In this document: in pieces, positions 11,794 through 13,961 of the stretch
Position numbering within the stretch: the stretch's first letter is position 1
How the letters are laid out: each line of letters starts with the position of its first letter
Source: Chloroflexota bacterium
Lineage (GTDB): Bacteria > Chloroflexota > Dehalococcoidia > GIF9 > UBA5629
Assembly (NCBI GenBank): GCA_026389695.1
Contig: JAPLHI010000133.1
Location: 1 to 13,961, forward strand
DNA length: 13,961 nt
Direction: 5' to 3'
Notes under the pieces: model-generated
What the model was told of the DNA's origin: nothing
Database searches by the model: none
Seen by the model: the letters and a program-made list of their open reading frames with translations, nothing else
Made by a program: the position numbers and the translations under genes

Positions 11794-13961
11794 ATGAAAC
11801 GCATTTTTTCAGGTTTATTTTCGCTGATCACAGCGCTGGCGCTGATCATACCGGCCACTGCGCCGGTATTCGCCGAATCTGACGATGCCGTAAAACCTCA
11901 GCTCTCATCCTGGGCATCGCTGATGATCAAGGCACCCGGTGTGGCGGATGTAAGTCAGCCGGTAACTATCACCGTCTTCGGCAAGCAGAGCCGCGGGACC
12001 GTAGCCGGAGCTGCAGTCTACGCATTGAAGACAAGTGATATCGTTATCACGGCTGACAAGACAAATTATACATCTATACTTGCCGACTATGAAGCCCTGG
12101 CGGAAGCTAAAGGCATATTCATCGGCAACACCGGTGATGACGGCACCGTCAAAGGTAACTTTTCCGAAACGGGACGCTTTTTGCTGGTGGCCACCAAAGA
12201 CGGATTTATACCTGGCTTCTCCAGGATAACCATCAGCCTCGCCGCTAAAAAAGGACTCAACATGAGAAATCCGGGGGCCGCCGAAGTAAATAAAGCGGTA
12301 ACCTTTACGGTGACGGAGAGATATTCCAGCACACCGGTAGCCGGTGCTTCCATTTACGCACAGCTTATCACTGAGATCAGTTTGCCGCAGACAGGCGTAG
12401 CCCCCATCGCCCAACCCGTCCAGGTACAGGCGCAGATAAGGGCACAGACGCACGCGCAGGTACAGGCACAGATTACCGCTTCCACAGCCGGCAACTCCGG
12501 CACAACAGGCGCTTCACAACCGCAGGTAGTCGGAAATCCACTGCCTCTGATAAACGCGACCTTGATCAAAGCCGACCCGGCGAATACAGAGGAGACGGAG
12601 CAATATGCGGCCGGTATCAAAGAATCAGGCATATATCGTGGCAATACCGACGATAAAGGCCAGCTAACCTATACTTTCACCGCTACCGGCTCGTATGTCC
12701 TCACAGCGGTGCGGGACGAATATGCGCCCGTCTTCTCCAGGATATCCATTTTCCTGGCTGACCAGAAAAAACTGGGTGTAAAATCGCCCGGCTCGGCTGA
12801 GGCAGGGGCCGGCGTCGATTTTTTCGTAATCGGGCGCAATACGGGCCAGGCAGTATCCGGGGCCGCGCTGTGGGCACTCAGGCTAGACGATATCAAGGAA
12901 ACAGCGGGCCCGGTCTGGGACAGTCTGGTATCCGGCTCGGCCCAGAGCGACGTAATTGATAAATATCAGGGCTGGGCTCAGCAAAAAGGCATATTGCTCG
13001 GCTACAGCAGCGATACAGGCCGGGTAAACTACACTTTTACAAATACGGGCCGCTACCTGCTGGCTGCGGTTAAAGATGAATATGCCCCGGGATTCAGCCG
13101 CATAAATATCACGCTCGCCGGTCGCACGGCGACCCAGGTAGTGATCGATTCATCATTCGCCGGCGCTGTCGCTACCGCAGAGGCGCAGGCACTCATGGTC
13201 CAGTCCAAAGACCAGCCGGTTTTACTTGGTTACACTAGTAATAACGGCGAGCTTCAGTATACGTTCAGTGAAGCCGGACGTTATACACTGGTAGCCTACA
13301 AGGACGGTTACCTGCCGGGCGGTACGCGTATCAACATCCTGGCGCAGGCCGGAAAAGCGCTGGAGGTCAACGCTCTCTTCAATATCACCTCCGGGCAGCC
13401 GGTATACATTGTCGTCCGGGAGAAATCCACCGCTCAGCCCGTCCCCAAAGCACTGGTCTATGTACTGAAGATCAGCGATGCCGCCGAAATTAAACCCATG
13501 CCGCCCACAGCCAAAAACGACAAGGCTCAGAACGAGGCTAACAAGGCTAAGGCTAAAGAAAAGGGCGCTTTCGCAGGCTACACGGATGACAGCGGTCAGG
13601 TGGTTTACAACTTCAGCTCATCCGGACAGTATTTTCTGGCGGCTTTCAAGGACGGCTACGAACCCGCCTTCACCTACATCACCTATACGCTGCCCGTGAC
13701 TAAGAAAGTCCTCTATATCAAATCCCCGGCTGAAGCTTACATCAGCGATCCCGTAGATATAGGCGTCTTCGACGGCAGCGGCAAGGGAGTAAACAAGGCT
13801 GCATTGTACGCGGTAAAAATGGACATCGTGGAAGAAGCGGCCTCTGTACTCAATGCCGCCCCCTCCATTGACACAGCGGTCAAGGAAAAATACGCGCCCA
13901 TCCTGAGGGAAAGAAGCGCTTTCCTGGGCTATACGGACGGTAACGGCCGGCTGCAGGTTAG
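11794..13961 (+). CDS. Secreted multi-repeat protein (carboxypeptidase-regulatory/Ig-like modules), 5' part
   Basis: The frame is open from ATG 11794 (AGGAGGT at 11782-11788) to the window end: 722 complete codons and no stop. A Sec signal peptide (MKRIFSGLF, hydrophobic LITALALIIPA) has a likely cleavage after Val-Phe-Ala27. The rest is about six tandem modules. Each starts with a strand and GAAVYALK-type motif (71-79, 183, 355, 551 and 667), then a variable, often helical insert. It then has G-x-F-x-G-Y/N-T (107, 279, 399, 476, 591 and about 708), a D-x-x-G-x-L-x-Y-T-F-x-x-x-G-x-Y strand pair, and V-A-x-K-D-G-Y-x-P-x-FSRI-x-I (ends near 147, 319, 439, 515 and 631). This resembles CarboxypepD_reg/Cna-B-like stalk domains. 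Module 2 carries a Gln/Ala-rich insertion from 210; module 4 lacks the YALK half. It is probably a cell-surface or S-layer-associated stalk. No membrane anchor is seen yet; the ligand is unknown. Confidence 0.85.
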   Translation, partial: MKRIFSGLFSLITALALIIPATAPVFAESDDAVKPQLSSWASLMIKAPGVADVSQPVTITVFGKQSRGTVAGAAVYALKTSDIVITADKTNYTSILADYEALAEAKGIFIGNTGDDGTVKGNFSETGRFLLVATKDGFIPGFSRITISLAAKKGLNMRNPGAAEVNKAVTFTVTERYSSTPVAGASIYAQLITEISLPQTGVAPIAQPVQVQAQIRAQTHAQVQAQITASTAGNSGTTGASQPQVVGNPLPLINATLIKADPANTEETEQYAAGIKESGIYRGNTDDKGQLTYTFTATGSYVLTAVRDEYAPVFSRISIFLADQKKLGVKSPGSAEAGAGVDFFVIGRNTGQAVSGAALWALRLDDIKETAGPVWDSLVSGSAQSDVIDKYQGWAQQKGILLGYSSDTGRVNYTFTNTGRYLLAAVKDEYAPGFSRINITLAGRTATQVVIDSSFAGAVATAEAQALMVQSKDQPVLLGYTSNNGELQYTFSEAGRYTLVAYKDGYLPGGTRINILAQAGKALEVNALFNITSGQPVYIVVREKSTAQPVPKALVYVLKISDAAEIKPMPPTAKNDKAQNEANKAKAKEKGAFAGYTDDSGQVVYNFSSSGQYFLAAFKDGYEPAFTYITYTLPVTKKVLYIKSPAEAYISDPVDIGVFDGSGKGVNKAALYAVKMDIVEEAASVLNAAPSIDTAVKEKYAPILRERSAFLGYTDGNGRLQV

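Noticed and set aside
11905..12453. 182-codon minus-strand frame within the secreted repeat gene
   Set aside because: The plus-strand frame has a signal peptide, strong ribosome site and repeated modules; the minus frame is a shadow of those repeats.

Overview
The window looks like a chromosomal stretch of an anaerobic bacterium with [NiFe]-hydrogenase metabolism, moderately GC-rich by eye. The gene style fits a member of the Chloroflexota, possibly Dehalococcoidia-like: a hypF-hypC-hypD-hypE-protease run, LivK-type lipoprotein, many TTG/GTG start candidates, and small palindromic intergenic repeats. That taxonomic guess is inference from gene content and would need a marker-gene or protein search.

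Left part (1-5232, all + strand): a [NiFe]-hydrogenase maturation cluster. It holds the 3' end of hypF (carbamoyl transferase), hypC (chaperone), hypD (Fe-S scaffold for Fe(CN)2CO assembly), hypE (cyanide-forming dehydratase with its C-terminal Cys) and an M52-family endopeptidase that would trim the hydrogenase large subunit. hypD, hypE and the protease are tightly packed (11-nt overlap, then a 4-nt gap). The cluster is interrupted twice: by a repeat-filled spacer between hypF and hypC, and by a TolB-like beta-propeller lipoprotein gene between hypC and hypD that carries an apparent +1 frameshift. hypC and hypD both lack a Shine-Dalgarno sequence and both have a -10-like hexamer exactly 9 nt before ATG, suggesting separate, near-leaderless promoters. 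A small HNH-type zinc protein follows the protease.

Middle part (5311-10190): an orphan LivK-like periplasmic binding lipoprotein (- strand) is divergent from a cytosolic four-PAS/HD-GYP-type signalling protein (+ strand) whose HD motif has lost its His. Convergent to that is a two-gene - strand unit: a PNPOx-like split-barrel flavoprotein followed by the 23S rRNA 2'-O-methyltransferase rlmB.

Right part (10296-13961): a three-helix small membrane protein, a convergent unrecognised protein made of two copies of the same domain, a second patch of the same palindromic repeats, a decayed response-regulator relic, and the first 722 codons of a secreted multi-repeat protein. That gene is preceded by a three-codon mini-ORF and a hairpin ending in a T run, which together resemble a leader/attenuator. 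No rRNA, tRNA, CRISPR array, IS transposase or integrase was seen.
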